Shown piece after piece: positions 13,416-24,737 of a stretch of 46,260 nt of DNA; the stretch's first letter is position 1; every line of letters starts with the position of its first letter. The stretch spans positions 1 to 46,260 of IMG/VR virus record IMGVR_UViG_3300030104_004177; one strand, written 5' to 3'. Under the pieces are notes generated by a model. It had not been told where the DNA came from. It worked only from the letters and a program-made list of their open reading frames with translations, and ran no database searches. This DNA is from a virus. A program made the position numbers and the translations under genes.

Positions 13416-16400
13416 ATGGCAGACAACAAGGTAATATTTGAAGTAGTCGCAACTGCAAAAGGTTTTAATATTGTTGATAAACAACAAAAAAATCTTCGAA
13501 CCGAAATTGACAAAACGACTAACGCAGAAAAGAATTTACATAAGCAAAGAGATAAAGGTTATGGCAGACAACAACAGGCTGTAATTCAAACTGCTAATAG
13601 TACAAAAAACTTTTCAAAATTAAACCAGACTATTGGAGGATCCTCTGGGTCTGGTGCTTTAGTATCTACATACGCTTTATTAGCTGCTAACGTCTTTGCG
13701 GCAACAGCAGCATTTAGCGCACTAAGAAATGCAGCCGCAGTGGAAAAACTAGGAGAAGGTTTAACAGCTTTTAGTAATCAAACAGGTCAATCTCTTGATC
13801 TTGTATCCGCAAAATTAAAAGAAGTAACAGGCAACGCAGTGTCTCTAGAACAGGCAATGCGTACAGCTGCGCTTTCAACAAGTGCTGGTTTCGGTGTTGC
13901 AGAAATGGAAGGATTAACTCGAGTTGCAAAAGGAGCTTCTCTTGCTCTTGGTAGAGATATGGGAGATGCACTTGACAGGTTAACACGAGGTGCTATTAAA
14001 CTAGAGCCTGAAATTTTGGATGAATTGGGTATTATGGTTCGTCTTGATGATGCAGTAGAAACATATGCTGCTCAACTTGGTAAAGCTGCAAGTGGTTTGA
14101 CAAGATTTGAAAGACAACAAGCCTTTATGAACGCAATTATTACAGAAGGCACAGATAAATTCGGACAGATAGCAGAAGAAATCAATCCAAACGCATATGA
14201 TAAGCTATCAGCAGCTCTTGCAGATTTATCTAAAAATATGCTTACTCTTTTAAACAGAGCACTTATTCCTATCATTAATTTCTTTATGTCATCTCCCGCA
14301 CTATTCTTAGGAGGCATACTTGCTATGTCTGGTGGTATAACACGACGACTTATTCCTGCTATTGGAGATTTAACAGCTAAATCAAAAGCTTCAGCAGAGC
14401 AAGCCAAGGCTTCAGCAGCTACTTTTCTAGAACAAGGAGGTGTGCAAGCACAAGCAGCTAGAGAAGCAATAAAACCTGTCAATGCAAATGCAAAGGCATA
14501 TAATAGTCTTGTAGATAGCTATAAAAATGGAAGTGCATCAGCGGCTGACTTAACATCAGGAAAGAAAAGTTTAACTCGAGCAATTAATCTAGAATTAGAT
14601 TCTACTAAAACACTTAGACAAAACTTAAAAGCAATGTCTCCAGAAAGAAGAGCAGAGTTTTTAGATATGCTGAGATCAAGAAAAGCATTAGATGGTTTAT
14701 CTGCGGCAACAAAAAATGTCGCTGCTACAAGAAAACTTGCTTTTGCTAGTGCAGATATTGCATTTTTCCAAGCTGAAGAAGAAGTACTTACTGAAGCATC
14801 ACGAGCTACTCTTGGATTTGGAGATTCTTTAACAAAACTAAAAAATGTAACTAAAGGGGTAATGAAAGCAACCAAAGAATACATAGTATCTGTTTTTAAC
14901 GCTGTAACTGCACAAAATAATGGAATTAGATCATCAAAACTTTTTGCAGCAGCACAAGCAGTATTAAGAGGAAGCATTAAACTGACAACTTTAAGTTTCA
15001 AAGCGTTTGGTACAGCTTTATTAGGTGCAATTCCTTTTATAGGAATAGCTCTTGTTGCTTTTAGTTTTTTAAAAGACGCAGTAATGTTTGTAGCTAAAGG
15101 CATGGGGTTTTTCTCAGAAGAAAGTGCCAAAGCAAAAGAGGCTACAAAAGACTTAAATACAGTACTAGATGGAATACCAGATAAATTTGAAAGCTTAAGA
15201 AAAGCAGAAGACAGAGCGTCAGAAACAACAAGAATACTAACTCAAGAATTCAGAGTACTCGGAGGAGTTGCAAAATCAGCATTTGATGAAGCTTTAAAAG
15301 CTCAGAAAGCGTTTGATGAAGCTGGAGGAATGACTCTTACACAAAGTGGTTTTGGAGCAGACAGTCGACAAGCAGGAAGAGCAGTAGCAGCAGCACGAAA
15401 TTTAAGCAGTGGGCCAGGGAGCATAAGTCCATTCCTATCTAGAGAAGGATTTGTAGAAAAAGAACTTGAAGGAGTAGATGCTTTCGCTGTATCTTTGGCT
15501 AGAATGGAAAAAGAGTCAGAGAGAGCTGCAAATATTATAAAGAACAAACTTGGCACAAATTTAGATGACTTTGCCATCAAAATATTAGATACACTGGGCG
15601 ATGAAGGAATCGGACAACTACAAGAAATAACAAAAAAACTTTTACAAGATATAGAAAAAGAAACAAATGGTATTTCACAGGCAGCAGATGGATTACAGAC
15701 GGCTTTTAAAGAGGCAGAAAAAGAAGCAGGAAAATTCTTAAGAACTTTTGCAGTAAAAAGCTCCTATGACGGAGTTATAACAGCAATGCAAGCTATAAAT
15801 ACAGAAATGAAAGGCCTTGAAGAGCAATTAGCAGAGGCATCAACAGCAGATAGACCAGCTATATTAGCGGAACAAATGAATGCAATAGGCTCAAATATAG
15901 CATTACTAGGCGGAGTAGAACTAGGAAAAGAATTAGATATATTACAAGACAAACAATCAAAATTACAAGAAGCACGAAGAAAACTAAATTTAACAATTAA
16001 TAAAGAAGAAAGAGAACAAATCAAAGCAAACATTGAACTCTTAATAGAACAACAAAAAGCTCAACAAGTAATCATAGGACAAACAGCAAAAGAACAAATA
16101 TCAAATAGATTAGATCAATTAAGACTTGCAAGAGAAAATGATGTATTAATAAAAAGAGAAGTAAAAGTTTTAAAATCTATTCAAAAAGGAGTACAGGCAG
16201 TAACAAAAGATGGACTAGTAAAAATAGCTCAAAGTCAATTAAGTATAGATATTCTTGACAAAGAAGTTTCACAGTTAAAAAGTATACTAACGTTTAATGA
16301 AGAAACTCTAAGACAAGCACAGTTAAAACTTGAAAGTGGAGTAGCAAGAAATCAACTTACAGAAATAGAACAAGATGCACTTTTACAGCTAGAAGGCACA

Positions 16401-18320
16401 AATATACGATTAAAAGAAATAGAACAAGAAAGAAAAAGAATAGGAGCCGAAACTTTAGGAATAAGACTAGAAGAAATTAAAACAGCACAAGCTTTATTTA
16501 ATCAACAAAAAGAACTTAATAACTTAGCAATCGAAGGAGCAAAGAAAAGGAGAGAAATAAGCAAATTTAGACTAGGAGAAAATCTAGAGGCAACCGCAAA
16601 AGATGCAGAAGAAACTTTTAAATTAGAGCTTCAAAAAATAAAATTTGCAAGAATGGAAGCAGAACTAAAATTCGCAGTTATTGATGCAGAATTTAAACTA
16701 TTAGCAGCTAGAGCACAAATAGAAGGCACTATTCTTAAAGAAAGAAGAGATCAAATTATTGCAGAAAAAATAGAAGAAACTAGGGGCACTAGAGATGTAC
16801 AAGGACAAGCAGGTTTTCAACTCGCAGGAACTCTTGAAGATCAAAAAGAAACTGCCAGTAGCTTAATCGCAGACTCTGTAAAATTAGGTTTAAGTGATCC
16901 TTTTGTGGATGGCTTAAAGGCAGCATTAGCAGATATTGAAACAGAACTTGCAACTGTAAAAACCGAAGGACAAGCAGGTCGACTAAAGAATTTAGGAGAT
17001 GCTCTTGTTGCTTCAGTAGAGTCAGGAGAAAGAGGAGTAGGAATTGCAAACCAGATATTAGATCAAACTTTAGAGAATCTAGACTCTGATGTTGTTATTG
17101 CTGCTCAGAACTTCTCAAAAAACTTAGGAAAGAATATATTAACACAGGTAGGAGGAGGAAGTGCTGTTGCAAAAGCTTTAAGTAATTCTACTACATCAAT
17201 GATTACTGAGGCAATAGCTGATGCCAATGCAAAACAACAAGCGTTACGAGACGATAATGAAGGTGGTAAAAACGACGACGCTATAAATGCTCTCGATATT
17301 ACTATTGATAAACTACAAAATGCAATGCCTTCTGCAATCGGACAAGCTGCAGAGTCTATGCAAGTACTTGCAAATATATCAAGATCAATCTTTGGAGAGG
17401 ACGGAATACTTATAAGCGGAATTGCTCAGTTTAGTGCAAATATGGTTGGTGCTTTTGATTCTTTTGCAAAATCTATGAAAGAAGCAGGTGGAGATAAAAG
17501 TGACCAATTAGTAGCAAAAATGGAACTAATTGGAAATATGACAGCAGGCCTTTCAGCTTTATCACAAGCAGCAGGACAAGCAAAAGTTAAAGAAGTAGAC
17601 CAAGCTATTGAAGCAGAGAAAAAACGAGACGGCAATTCAAAAGAATCTTTAGCAAAAATAGCCGCACTTGAAAAGAAAAAAGAAGCTATAGCGAAAAAAG
17701 CATTTGAAAGAAATAAGAAAATACAAATGGCTTCTACCATTATTAATACAGCAACAGCTGTTATGAAAACCATGGGAGATGGAGGTTTCTTAGCATCTCC
17801 ACTTGCAATGGCTGTAGCAGCAATGGGTGCAATGCAACTTGCAATGATAGCAAAAACTCAATTTCAGTCAACAGGTGGAGGAGACGTTGCAGCACCACAA
17901 ACAGCACTTACTATTGGCGGAAGAAGTAATTCAGTTGATGTATCAGAAAGAGCTTCGGCAGGAGAACTAGCATTTTTACGAAATCAAAAAGGAGTTGGAA
18001 CAAGTGCAAATAACTTTACACCTGGCGGAGCAATGGGAAGAAGAAGTTATGCAAATGGAGCAGAAGGAATAACAGTTGGAGAAAGAGGTCCAGAGATCAT
18101 AACTCCTGCAGCACCAGTCGATATAACACCAAACTTTGCAATGGGTGGTGGAGAAACAAATGTTAACTTTAATATTAACGCAGTAGACGGAGCAAGCGTA
18201 CAAAATATGCTCAACGAACAACAAGGAAATATTATATCAATGATCAGACAAGCAGCAAACGACAATGGAGAGGGTTTCTTAGAATCAGTTGATCCTACAG
18301 TTTATGGAGGTGGAGGCTAA
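13416..18320 (+). CDS. Tail tape measure protein, 1634 aa
   Basis: At 1634 residues this is the long ruler protein that sets tail length and occupies the tube lumen. It is mostly helical and coiled-coil (especially residues 580-1240), with hydrophobic segments near residues 80-100 (ALVSTYALLAANVFAATAAF), 280-308 (LIPIINFFMSSPALFLGG), 530-566 (ALLGAIPFIGIALVAFSFL) and 1438-1483 (ATAVMKTMGDGGFLASPLAM), as usual for tape measures. Residues 100-270 carry an ALRNAAAVEKLGEGL ... TRVAKGASLALGRDMGDAL region typical of phage tape measures. No lysozyme or peptidase motif is seen. By the usual 0.15 nm per residue rule the tail would be about 245 nm. It lies directly after the chaperone pair. Confidence 0.95.
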   Translation: MADNKVIFEVVATAKGFNIVDKQQKNLRTEIDKTTNAEKNLHKQRDKGYGRQQQAVIQTANSTKNFSKLNQTIGGSSGSGALVSTYALLAANVFAATAAFSALRNAAAVEKLGEGLTAFSNQTGQSLDLVSAKLKEVTGNAVSLEQAMRTAALSTSAGFGVAEMEGLTRVAKGASLALGRDMGDALDRLTRGAIKLEPEILDELGIMVRLDDAVETYAAQLGKAASGLTRFERQQAFMNAIITEGTDKFGQIAEEINPNAYDKLSAALADLSKNMLTLLNRALIPIINFFMSSPALFLGGILAMSGGITRRLIPAIGDLTAKSKASAEQAKASAATFLEQGGVQAQAAREAIKPVNANAKAYNSLVDSYKNGSASAADLTSGKKSLTRAINLELDSTKTLRQNLKAMSPERRAEFLDMLRSRKALDGLSAATKNVAATRKLAFASADIAFFQAEEEVLTEASRATLGFGDSLTKLKNVTKGVMKATKEYIVSVFNAVTAQNNGIRSSKLFAAAQAVLRGSIKLTTLSFKAFGTALLGAIPFIGIALVAFSFLKDAVMFVAKGMGFFSEESAKAKEATKDLNTVLDGIPDKFESLRKAEDRASETTRILTQEFRVLGGVAKSAFDEALKAQKAFDEAGGMTLTQSGFGADSRQAGRAVAAARNLSSGPGSISPFLSREGFVEKELEGVDAFAVSLARMEKESERAANIIKNKLGTNLDDFAIKILDTLGDEGIGQLQEITKKLLQDIEKETNGISQAADGLQTAFKEAEKEAGKFLRTFAVKSSYDGVITAMQAINTEMKGLEEQLAEASTADRPAILAEQMNAIGSNIALLGGVELGKELDILQDKQSKLQEARRKLNLTINKEEREQIKANIELLIEQQKAQQVIIGQTAKEQISNRLDQLRLARENDVLIKREVKVLKSIQKGVQAVTKDGLVKIAQSQLSIDILDKEVSQLKSILTFNEETLRQAQLKLESGVARNQLTEIEQDALLQLEGTNIRLKEIEQERKRIGAETLGIRLEEIKTAQALFNQQKELNNLAIEGAKKRREISKFRLGENLEATAKDAEETFKLELQKIKFARMEAELKFAVIDAEFKLLAARAQIEGTILKERRDQIIAEKIEETRGTRDVQGQAGFQLAGTLEDQKETASSLIADSVKLGLSDPFVDGLKAALADIETELATVKTEGQAGRLKNLGDALVASVESGERGVGIANQILDQTLENLDSDVVIAAQNFSKNLGKNILTQVGGGSAVAKALSNSTTSMITEAIADANAKQQALRDDNEGGKNDDAINALDITIDKLQNAMPSAIGQAAESMQVLANISRSIFGEDGILISGIAQFSANMVGAFDSFAKSMKEAGGDKSDQLVAKMELIGNMTAGLSALSQAAGQAKVKEVDQAIEAEKKRDGNSKESLAKIAALEKKKEAIAKKAFERNKKIQMASTIINTATAVMKTMGDGGFLASPLAMAVAAMGAMQLAMIAKTQFQSTGGGDVAAPQTALTIGGRSNSVDVSERASAGELAFLRNQKGVGTSANNFTPGGAMGRRSYANGAEGITVGERGPEIITPAAPVDITPNFAMGGGETNVNFNINAVDGASVQNMLNEQQGNIISMIRQAANDNGEGFLESVDPTVYGGGG

Positions 18321-19033
18321 TGGCTTTTAGTGCATTTGCAAATAGATTACCAGATCCTAATTTTAAAATAACAGAAGCGGGAGAAAATAGTAATAGTGGA
18401 ACAGCTGGGCCAGGCTTTGCTTCGGTTAAATTTACTGCAAATCAACCTGTTTCATTTTCAAGAACAAATAGTGGTCGTGTAACTACAAGAGCAATAGTTG
18501 GTCATCACTGGAGTATAGGTATTACATATAACCCTATGACTCGGGATGAGTTTGAACCAATTTACAATTTTTTACTTGAAAGAAGAGGCCGACTTAAACC
18601 ATTTTTTGTTGCCTTACCACAACATGTCACAACTAGAACTACAACAAGTGGAACAATTTCAGTTCAGGGAAGTATAACTGCAGGAGACTCAAATTTTTTA
18701 ATAGATGGAATGGGAAGTGTCACTGGTGGATTACGTCCTGGGGATATGTTTAATTTCTCAGATTCTGGAAATTCCAATCATCATAAAATTTATAAAGTAG
18801 TAAGAGTCGCAGACTCAACGAATAAACTATCTTCTGATTCTGCATTAAATACTACTGATGAAAGAAGATTATATGTTGTTCCACCAGTGGAAAAAGATGT
18901 AACAGACAATTCAACAATTACATATGCAAGTCCACTTTTTCGAGTAGTACAAAAATCAGATGTTCAAGAATATTCACTTGGAACAAATAATTTGTATCAA
19001 TTTAGCCTCAACTTAGAGGAGGCGCAAGTCTAA
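18320..19033 (+). CDS. Distal or minor tail protein, 237 aa
   Basis: This 237-residue beta-rich protein sits between tape measure and tip protein, the position of distal or minor tail proteins. It has GHHWSIGITYNPMTRDEFEP (about residues 56-75), IYNFLLERRGRLKPFFVALP (about 76-95), and a C-terminal FRVVQKSDVQEYSLG and LYQFSLNLEEAQ. The pattern of a beta strand, a helix RxEFEPIYNFLxxRRG, and a FxVxLP strand is common to minor tail proteins that form the ring under the tube. Start overlaps the previous stop by one base, and its stop overlaps the next start by one base. Confidence 0.75.
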   Translation: MAFSAFANRLPDPNFKITEAGENSNSGTAGPGFASVKFTANQPVSFSRTNSGRVTTRAIVGHHWSIGITYNPMTRDEFEPIYNFLLERRGRLKPFFVALPQHVTTRTTTSGTISVQGSITAGDSNFLIDGMGSVTGGLRPGDMFNFSDSGNSNHHKIYKVVRVADSTNKLSSDSALNTTDERRLYVVPPVEKDVTDNSTITYASPLFRVVQKSDVQEYSLGTNNLYQFSLNLEEAQV

Positions 19034-22000
19034 TGACCAAACGTAGTGTAAATACTTCTATAGAAGAAGTTCTTGTTAGTAATGAGTCATTTGAATATGC
19101 TCACCTTATAAAATTTGAACGCCCTTTCAAAAAAGATCCAGGCAGCCCAGATTTTCGTACTAATGCGAATCGTTATGCTTATTTTACGGATGCAAGTCGT
19201 GATATAAGTTTCAATGATGGAAGTACAGATCATGACGATCAAGCAAACGGCTCACAAATATATAGAGCAAACAGAATAAAATCGGTTGGTACTTACTCAG
19301 AAACAACATCACCAAGAGCAACAAATATGGCTCTTACCCTTTCAGGAGATCATCTTGGAACTTCTATATCAATATCAGGAGATTTTGGAAGTTCTGCATT
19401 TACAGTTGACACTACATTCCATGACGATAGAGACGAAACAGATTTAGTAGATTTTGGTTTTCGTGAAGGCGATAAAATAAAAATTACTAAAAATAGTGGT
19501 ACTTTTTCTACAGGAGTAACTAATGTTACCTATATTATTACAGGTTTTTCAAACTCAAATAAAACTATGGCACTTGCCGTTACAGGAAACGATTCAGATG
19601 ATACAACAACCTTTCCTACAGACACAAGCGTAAGCGTAACAATCTCTTTAGAGTCAGAAGAAATCAAAGGAGTGCTTGCAGATAAAGCAACTCTAGACTT
19701 AGCTAATCCAGCTTTTCTCAATCGAGAAGTATTCATTCATAAAGTATTTATAGATCCAGAAACTGGAGATATCCATGGTAACTCTAGTGTTATCATATTC
19801 AAAGGAATTGTTGCAGGATGTTCTATAGATGAAGGACCTACTAAAAGCAATGTAAAATGGAATCTTTCAAGTCATTGGGGAGATTGGGCTCAAGTCGGAG
19901 GGCGATTAACAACAGACGATACTCATAGAGCATTAGACGGAAACGGAGCACCACAAGAAGATTTAACTATAAAACCAGAGTATTCAACTGATTTAGGATT
20001 TATACATTCAGAAACTACATTAAGTGCAATCGCAAACTACAAAACTTATGAAACGGAAATAGTTACCAAATTTAAAAAACGAGGAGGTATTGCGGGACTG
20101 CTTGGTCAACAAAAAGCAACTCAAACAGAAGTTCAAAAAGAAATTGATAATGAAGTAGACTTAACTATAGGACTGCAAGGAAAGTATTTACCTGTAGTTT
20201 ATGGAGTTCAAAGAATTCCTGGTATACCTGTGTTTGCTGATACAGATGCTAGTGATTCAAAAATAGTCTATGTTGCAGATGCACTTTGTGAAGGTGAAAT
20301 ACATGGACTCTATAATTTATATATTGATGGAGTTCCTTTAATATGCACAGATGCAAACGATGCAGATGTACGAGGAGCATCAAGTACTAGTACAGATGCG
20401 GATGGAAACTTAAAGAAAGATAGTGCTCAGTTGCAATGTTATGGTAGAGCAGATAAAGGAAATACTATAGGAGGAGCAGCAGATACTGCAATTGCTAGTG
20501 CATTAAGTAATTTTGTAGCTAATTCTCCACTTACTCAATTATTACTAGAAGCAGTAGAAGAAGGAAGTGATCCGAACGAAATAAAAGCATTATTTAGAGC
20601 GCAACAACAACAGGCAGCTTTTTTCTTTGCAAATGTATCGCAAAATAATATTCCTAGTATAACTGCAACTACAAATGATGCAAAAGGATTACAACACTCA
20701 GAACATGGAAGCATATCACACCCCCATAATATGTCCTTTACATTTTATAAAGGTTCAAATTCACAATTAGCTTCAAATATGCTTGTAACTCAGGCACAAG
20801 GAACAGGATTTAAAAGACAAAATGACTACTATGACTCTAGTGTGCCATATTGGAGCCCCGATCACAGACTATTAGATACTGCTTATATGGTAAATGCTTT
20901 TGTTATTTCTGCAGATTCAACAGAAATACCAGAATTAGAATATGTTGTTCGAGGGAGAGTAATAGAATGTTTCAATTTTGATAATTCTTATGTTCCAGAT
21001 ACAGTAATCGGTAGTAGCGATGCACACACAAATTTTAAAGAAGGAGATACAGTTACTGTTGAAAGAAGTACAGATGGAACTTCCTACTCTACTACTAATG
21101 TAGAAGGCAACTCCTCTGATACAAGTTTCAGAATATTACATAAATATTTACTAGCAGATAATGAGGGAAACAGTCATTACAGATTTATATTAGATCAAAC
21201 TCCAGACTTAGATGCAGTTAATGGATTACCTACAAAAACTTATTTACGATTAAAGCAAACAGGTCAAAATAACTATTGGCATATGAGAACTTTTAATCAT
21301 AGAAATATTACAAATCAGAGTTTTGTTTTACATGCAAAATCTCCTACAGCAGTTAGCGTAAATGGAAGTAATGAGATACAGTTTACTTTTGATGGGAATA
21401 GTGGAGCAGATGCTGCAAACTTAAAAGCAGGATATGATACAGAACTAGCTACAAATGGACCAGCAGGAAAAGCATTATATAGTTTTTTAACAAATGACTG
21501 CACAGCTCTTAGTAATTTAACAGATGCTCAAGTTGTTGGAACTTGGAGTGGAAATGTTCTTACTCTTAAAAATATAAAATACGATTCTGCTAAAAATAAT
21601 AATGTAGCAATAGGAAGTGTTCCAAATGTTCTCAATATAGATGTATATAAGACTAGAAACTTCTTTATGGGAGGAGGCGGACCTTTTACTAGTTTCACTA
21701 ATGACGCAGACCTTGCAGGAGCTACAATTACTCTAAATCATACTGGAGAAAGTAGAAAAATTGCGAGTTATTCAGGAAGTGAAAGAAGAATAGAAATAGA
21801 AAGTCCTTTCAAAACTTTGCGAGAAGCAGACTATGATGCAGGAATCATAAAGTTTGATATTTCTGGTACGCAAGGAGATAGAAGACCAGTAACAAATACA
21901 GCATTACAATTATTAGACTACATGAGAGATCCTCGATATGGAAAAAATCTTGATGTAAATAATGATATAGATTTAGCTTCTTTTATATCTTCTGCAAAAC

Positions 22001-24735
22001 TATGCGAAGTCAGAGGCACACTTACTCTTGGCACTAGAACATCAGGACTAACAGTAGGAGATTACTATAAATTAGCAGATGGAAGTGGCAACCATTTAGG
22101 TTCAGCTCGAGTAAAAAGCACTTCTACAAATCAAGTAACTTTTGATAATTTATCTGGTAAATTTTTGCGACTATATGGTACTCATATAGCATATGCTGAT
22201 GATGAATATATTATAACAGATGAGGGAAATCTTTATCAAAAATCAGGTGCAGGTTATTTATCTTCCAAACCCACTCATACTAGTGGAACAAGCGGTGGAG
22301 TAACTTATATTAGTCCTACAGACGTAACTATAAGTTCAGTAGTTAACAAAATATCTACATTTAATCTTACAAAAGAATCAGGATCAGGGCCTAGTACTCT
22401 TACTATTGATGCCTCAGGAGGTCCTGCAGCTATTGCTCCTACTTATTCTTTGTATGATTCTGACTTCATAAAGTATTGGAGATATATGGGATGGGAACAT
22501 CATAAACAATGTTTTGTAACTCGACATCAAACAAACTTTATTATAGATACTTCTAAATCAATATTTGAAAACATGAATGTATTCTTATCTCACATGAATG
22601 GAATACTATCATATGAAGGAGGCAAATATGTGCTAGATATAGAAACTCAAGCAACTGCACCAACATCAAGTACTACTTTTAATTCAGTAAATTATGATTG
22701 GAATGTAAATCCAGAATATATTGATAATACAGATATCATAGGCAGTATTTCCTTAACAGATAACTCGGCTCGTAATGCAAAGAATACAATAAAAGCAAGT
22801 ATTACAGACCCTGCAAATAATTGGGCATCTCGAAGTGTATCATTCTTTAATAGTAACTTTTTAGAGGCAGATAGAAAAGTTGTAAAAACAGGAAACTTTA
22901 ATTACACAGGAATAACAAACTACTACAATGCTAGAATCGGGACAGAAAAAGAATTAATTAGTTCAAGATTTAGCAGAGAAATAAGTTTTAAGGTAGGACC
23001 AAAAGGATTATTACTAAAAGCAGGACAAGTTATTTCTCTTACTTACGAACCCTTTGGATTTTCTAGTAAATTATTTAGAATAAGCAATTTAAATTTTAAT
23101 GCTGATTGCTCAGTTAACATAAAAGCAGTAGAGTATGATGATAGTCAGTATGTAATTAGTGCAGTAAGAGCAAATGAATTAAGACAAGAAGCAGCAACAC
23201 AACAACAAAGTTTAGCCGCCCCTGGTGCACCAAGCTCTTTAGCGGCTACAACAACCAAGCCTGGAAGTGTAATACTAACATGGAACAATCCTACAGACTT
23301 TATTGATGAAAGTGATGATATTGAGGTATGGGCTTCAGACGATAACAATAGATCAAATGCATCACTATTAACAGTATTAGACAATGAAACAAACTTTACT
23401 TATACAACAGCAGGAGCAGGAACAAAGTTTTATTGGATTAGAACACGACGAATAACAAATCAATTAAAAGGCAAAAAACTATTAACATCAGCATATCATC
23501 CAAGTAGTGCAACAGGCGGAGTAACAGGTACATCAAAAATACTTTCACCAAATCTTAGTTTTGATATTACAAACATAATTTTAAATTTTGACAGTGGAGG
23601 TACTCTTGATCCTTCAGGCTCAGGACAAGATACAACTTTAAATATTATAAAACAAAATCTAACAGGAACTCCAACAATTCAAATTTTAGATGCAAGTGAC
23701 CAAGGAACACAGAGTGATGTTTTATTCACAAATGGGTCTGCAAGTATTACAGCAAATGCAGCAACTATTGATGCTTCTAGCGCTAGTTCAAGTTCTACTG
23801 CAAAAATTATAAAAGCAAGTTTAACAGAATCAGGAGAAACTTTTAATGCGTTTGCTACTTTAAGTATTATTCAACAAGGAGCAGCTGGAGCTGGTAAACA
23901 AAAGATTGTTTCTTTTGTATATCATCAAGCAAGTTCTGCAAATCAACCAGCTACTCCATCAGCAACAAGTTATAGTATTGCTAATAATAGCTTTACTGGA
24001 CTAACAAGTGGTTGGGCAACAACTCCACCAACTTTTGCAGCTGGAAATACAAATAAGTATTGGTATTCATATTTTACAGCAGAAGAAGATACAGCAGGTG
24101 GAGGATCAGCTTCAGGTAGTAATCTTGTATTCCAAGCTTCACAACAAGGTATAGGATTTAGTGGGCTTGTAACATTTACAAGTAGCAATGTAATTGATGA
24201 TGGTGGCGGCAATACTTTATCATTTGGCTCAGGCGGAACAACAACGATTGACGGAGGTAATATTACAACTGGAACTGTAGCGGCTGCTCGTGTAAGTATT
24301 ACAGGTAAAAATATATCCCTATTAAATAATAATAGTGGTTTTACAACTTTTGGAGCATCAGATGTTCAAAATGCAATAGCAAATAATGTAACAACCATTG
24401 ATGGTGGAAAAATAACAACAGGAACTATAGCAGCTGCAAGAATAGACGTAGGTAATATTACAATAGGCAATCTTGGTGGGGCAAGTAGTTTTAAAGGAGC
24501 ATTATCTAATTTAAATAATCCAGGTTCTGCTATAACTCCTACTGATGATACAGCAGCAAATGCTGCTCAATCTACTGCAGATAGCAAAACAACAGCAAGT
24601 GCAGCAGCTTCTGCGGCAAATTCAGCAGCAAAAACAGCAGGGTCTATTGGTGGTTGGTCATTAAGTAGCACTCAAATAACTTCAGGAAATATTACATTAG
24701 ATAATTCAACCTCACAAATTATAATATCGGATTAA
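19033..24735 (+). CDS. Tail tip host-specificity protein (J-like), 1900 aa
   Basis: The 1900-residue protein is probably the central tail tip. The N-terminal 450 residues contain IKGVLADKATLDLANPAF, a KYLPVVYGVQRIPGIPVFAD block (about 381-400) and DALCEGEIHGLYNLYIDGVP, as in J-type tip proteins. Residues about 1200-1380 include a region with SSRFSREISFKVGPKGLLLK. A fibronectin type III-like domain lies at about 1396-1475 (PGAPSSLAATTT, then GSVILTWNNPTDF, KFYWIRTRRI). The C-terminal part is fibre-like with two related copies of DGGxITTGTxAAARx (near nucleotides 24250 and 24406) and ends in GGWSLSSTQITSGNITLDN. It is followed by three small paralogous proteins and probably anchors them. Confidence 0.88.
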   Translation: MTKRSVNTSIEEVLVSNESFEYAHLIKFERPFKKDPGSPDFRTNANRYAYFTDASRDISFNDGSTDHDDQANGSQIYRANRIKSVGTYSETTSPRATNMALTLSGDHLGTSISISGDFGSSAFTVDTTFHDDRDETDLVDFGFREGDKIKITKNSGTFSTGVTNVTYIITGFSNSNKTMALAVTGNDSDDTTTFPTDTSVSVTISLESEEIKGVLADKATLDLANPAFLNREVFIHKVFIDPETGDIHGNSSVIIFKGIVAGCSIDEGPTKSNVKWNLSSHWGDWAQVGGRLTTDDTHRALDGNGAPQEDLTIKPEYSTDLGFIHSETTLSAIANYKTYETEIVTKFKKRGGIAGLLGQQKATQTEVQKEIDNEVDLTIGLQGKYLPVVYGVQRIPGIPVFADTDASDSKIVYVADALCEGEIHGLYNLYIDGVPLICTDANDADVRGASSTSTDADGNLKKDSAQLQCYGRADKGNTIGGAADTAIASALSNFVANSPLTQLLLEAVEEGSDPNEIKALFRAQQQQAAFFFANVSQNNIPSITATTNDAKGLQHSEHGSISHPHNMSFTFYKGSNSQLASNMLVTQAQGTGFKRQNDYYDSSVPYWSPDHRLLDTAYMVNAFVISADSTEIPELEYVVRGRVIECFNFDNSYVPDTVIGSSDAHTNFKEGDTVTVERSTDGTSYSTTNVEGNSSDTSFRILHKYLLADNEGNSHYRFILDQTPDLDAVNGLPTKTYLRLKQTGQNNYWHMRTFNHRNITNQSFVLHAKSPTAVSVNGSNEIQFTFDGNSGADAANLKAGYDTELATNGPAGKALYSFLTNDCTALSNLTDAQVVGTWSGNVLTLKNIKYDSAKNNNVAIGSVPNVLNIDVYKTRNFFMGGGGPFTSFTNDADLAGATITLNHTGESRKIASYSGSERRIEIESPFKTLREADYDAGIIKFDISGTQGDRRPVTNTALQLLDYMRDPRYGKNLDVNNDIDLASFISSAKLCEVRGTLTLGTRTSGLTVGDYYKLADGSGNHLGSARVKSTSTNQVTFDNLSGKFLRLYGTHIAYADDEYIITDEGNLYQKSGAGYLSSKPTHTSGTSGGVTYISPTDVTISSVVNKISTFNLTKESGSGPSTLTIDASGGPAAIAPTYSLYDSDFIKYWRYMGWEHHKQCFVTRHQTNFIIDTSKSIFENMNVFLSHMNGILSYEGGKYVLDIETQATAPTSSTTFNSVNYDWNVNPEYIDNTDIIGSISLTDNSARNAKNTIKASITDPANNWASRSVSFFNSNFLEADRKVVKTGNFNYTGITNYYNARIGTEKELISSRFSREISFKVGPKGLLLKAGQVISLTYEPFGFSSKLFRISNLNFNADCSVNIKAVEYDDSQYVISAVRANELRQEAATQQQSLAAPGAPSSLAATTTKPGSVILTWNNPTDFIDESDDIEVWASDDNNRSNASLLTVLDNETNFTYTTAGAGTKFYWIRTRRITNQLKGKKLLTSAYHPSSATGGVTGTSKILSPNLSFDITNIILNFDSGGTLDPSGSGQDTTLNIIKQNLTGTPTIQILDASDQGTQSDVLFTNGSASITANAATIDASSASSSSTAKIIKASLTESGETFNAFATLSIIQQGAAGAGKQKIVSFVYHQASSANQPATPSATSYSIANNSFTGLTSGWATTPPTFAAGNTNKYWYSYFTAEEDTAGGGSASGSNLVFQASQQGIGFSGLVTFTSSNVIDDGGGNTLSFGSGGTTTIDGGNITTGTVAAARVSITGKNISLLNNNSGFTTFGASDVQNAIANNVTTIDGGKITTGTIAAARIDVGNITIGNLGGASSFKGALSNLNNPGSAITPTDDTAANAAQSTADSKTTASAAASAANSAAKTAGSIGGWSLSSTQITSGNITLDNSTSQIIISD

Positions 24736-24737
24736 TC

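Noticed and set aside
14072-15580. Long minus-strand ORFs opposite the tape measure and elsewhere.
   Set aside because: All plus-strand genes are well supported and overlap fully; the antisense products show no conserved motifs and no start signals.
16256-16290. TTGACA followed by TATACT within the tape measure gene.
   Set aside because: The spacing is about 22 bases, and the flanks of the two matched promoters are absent.
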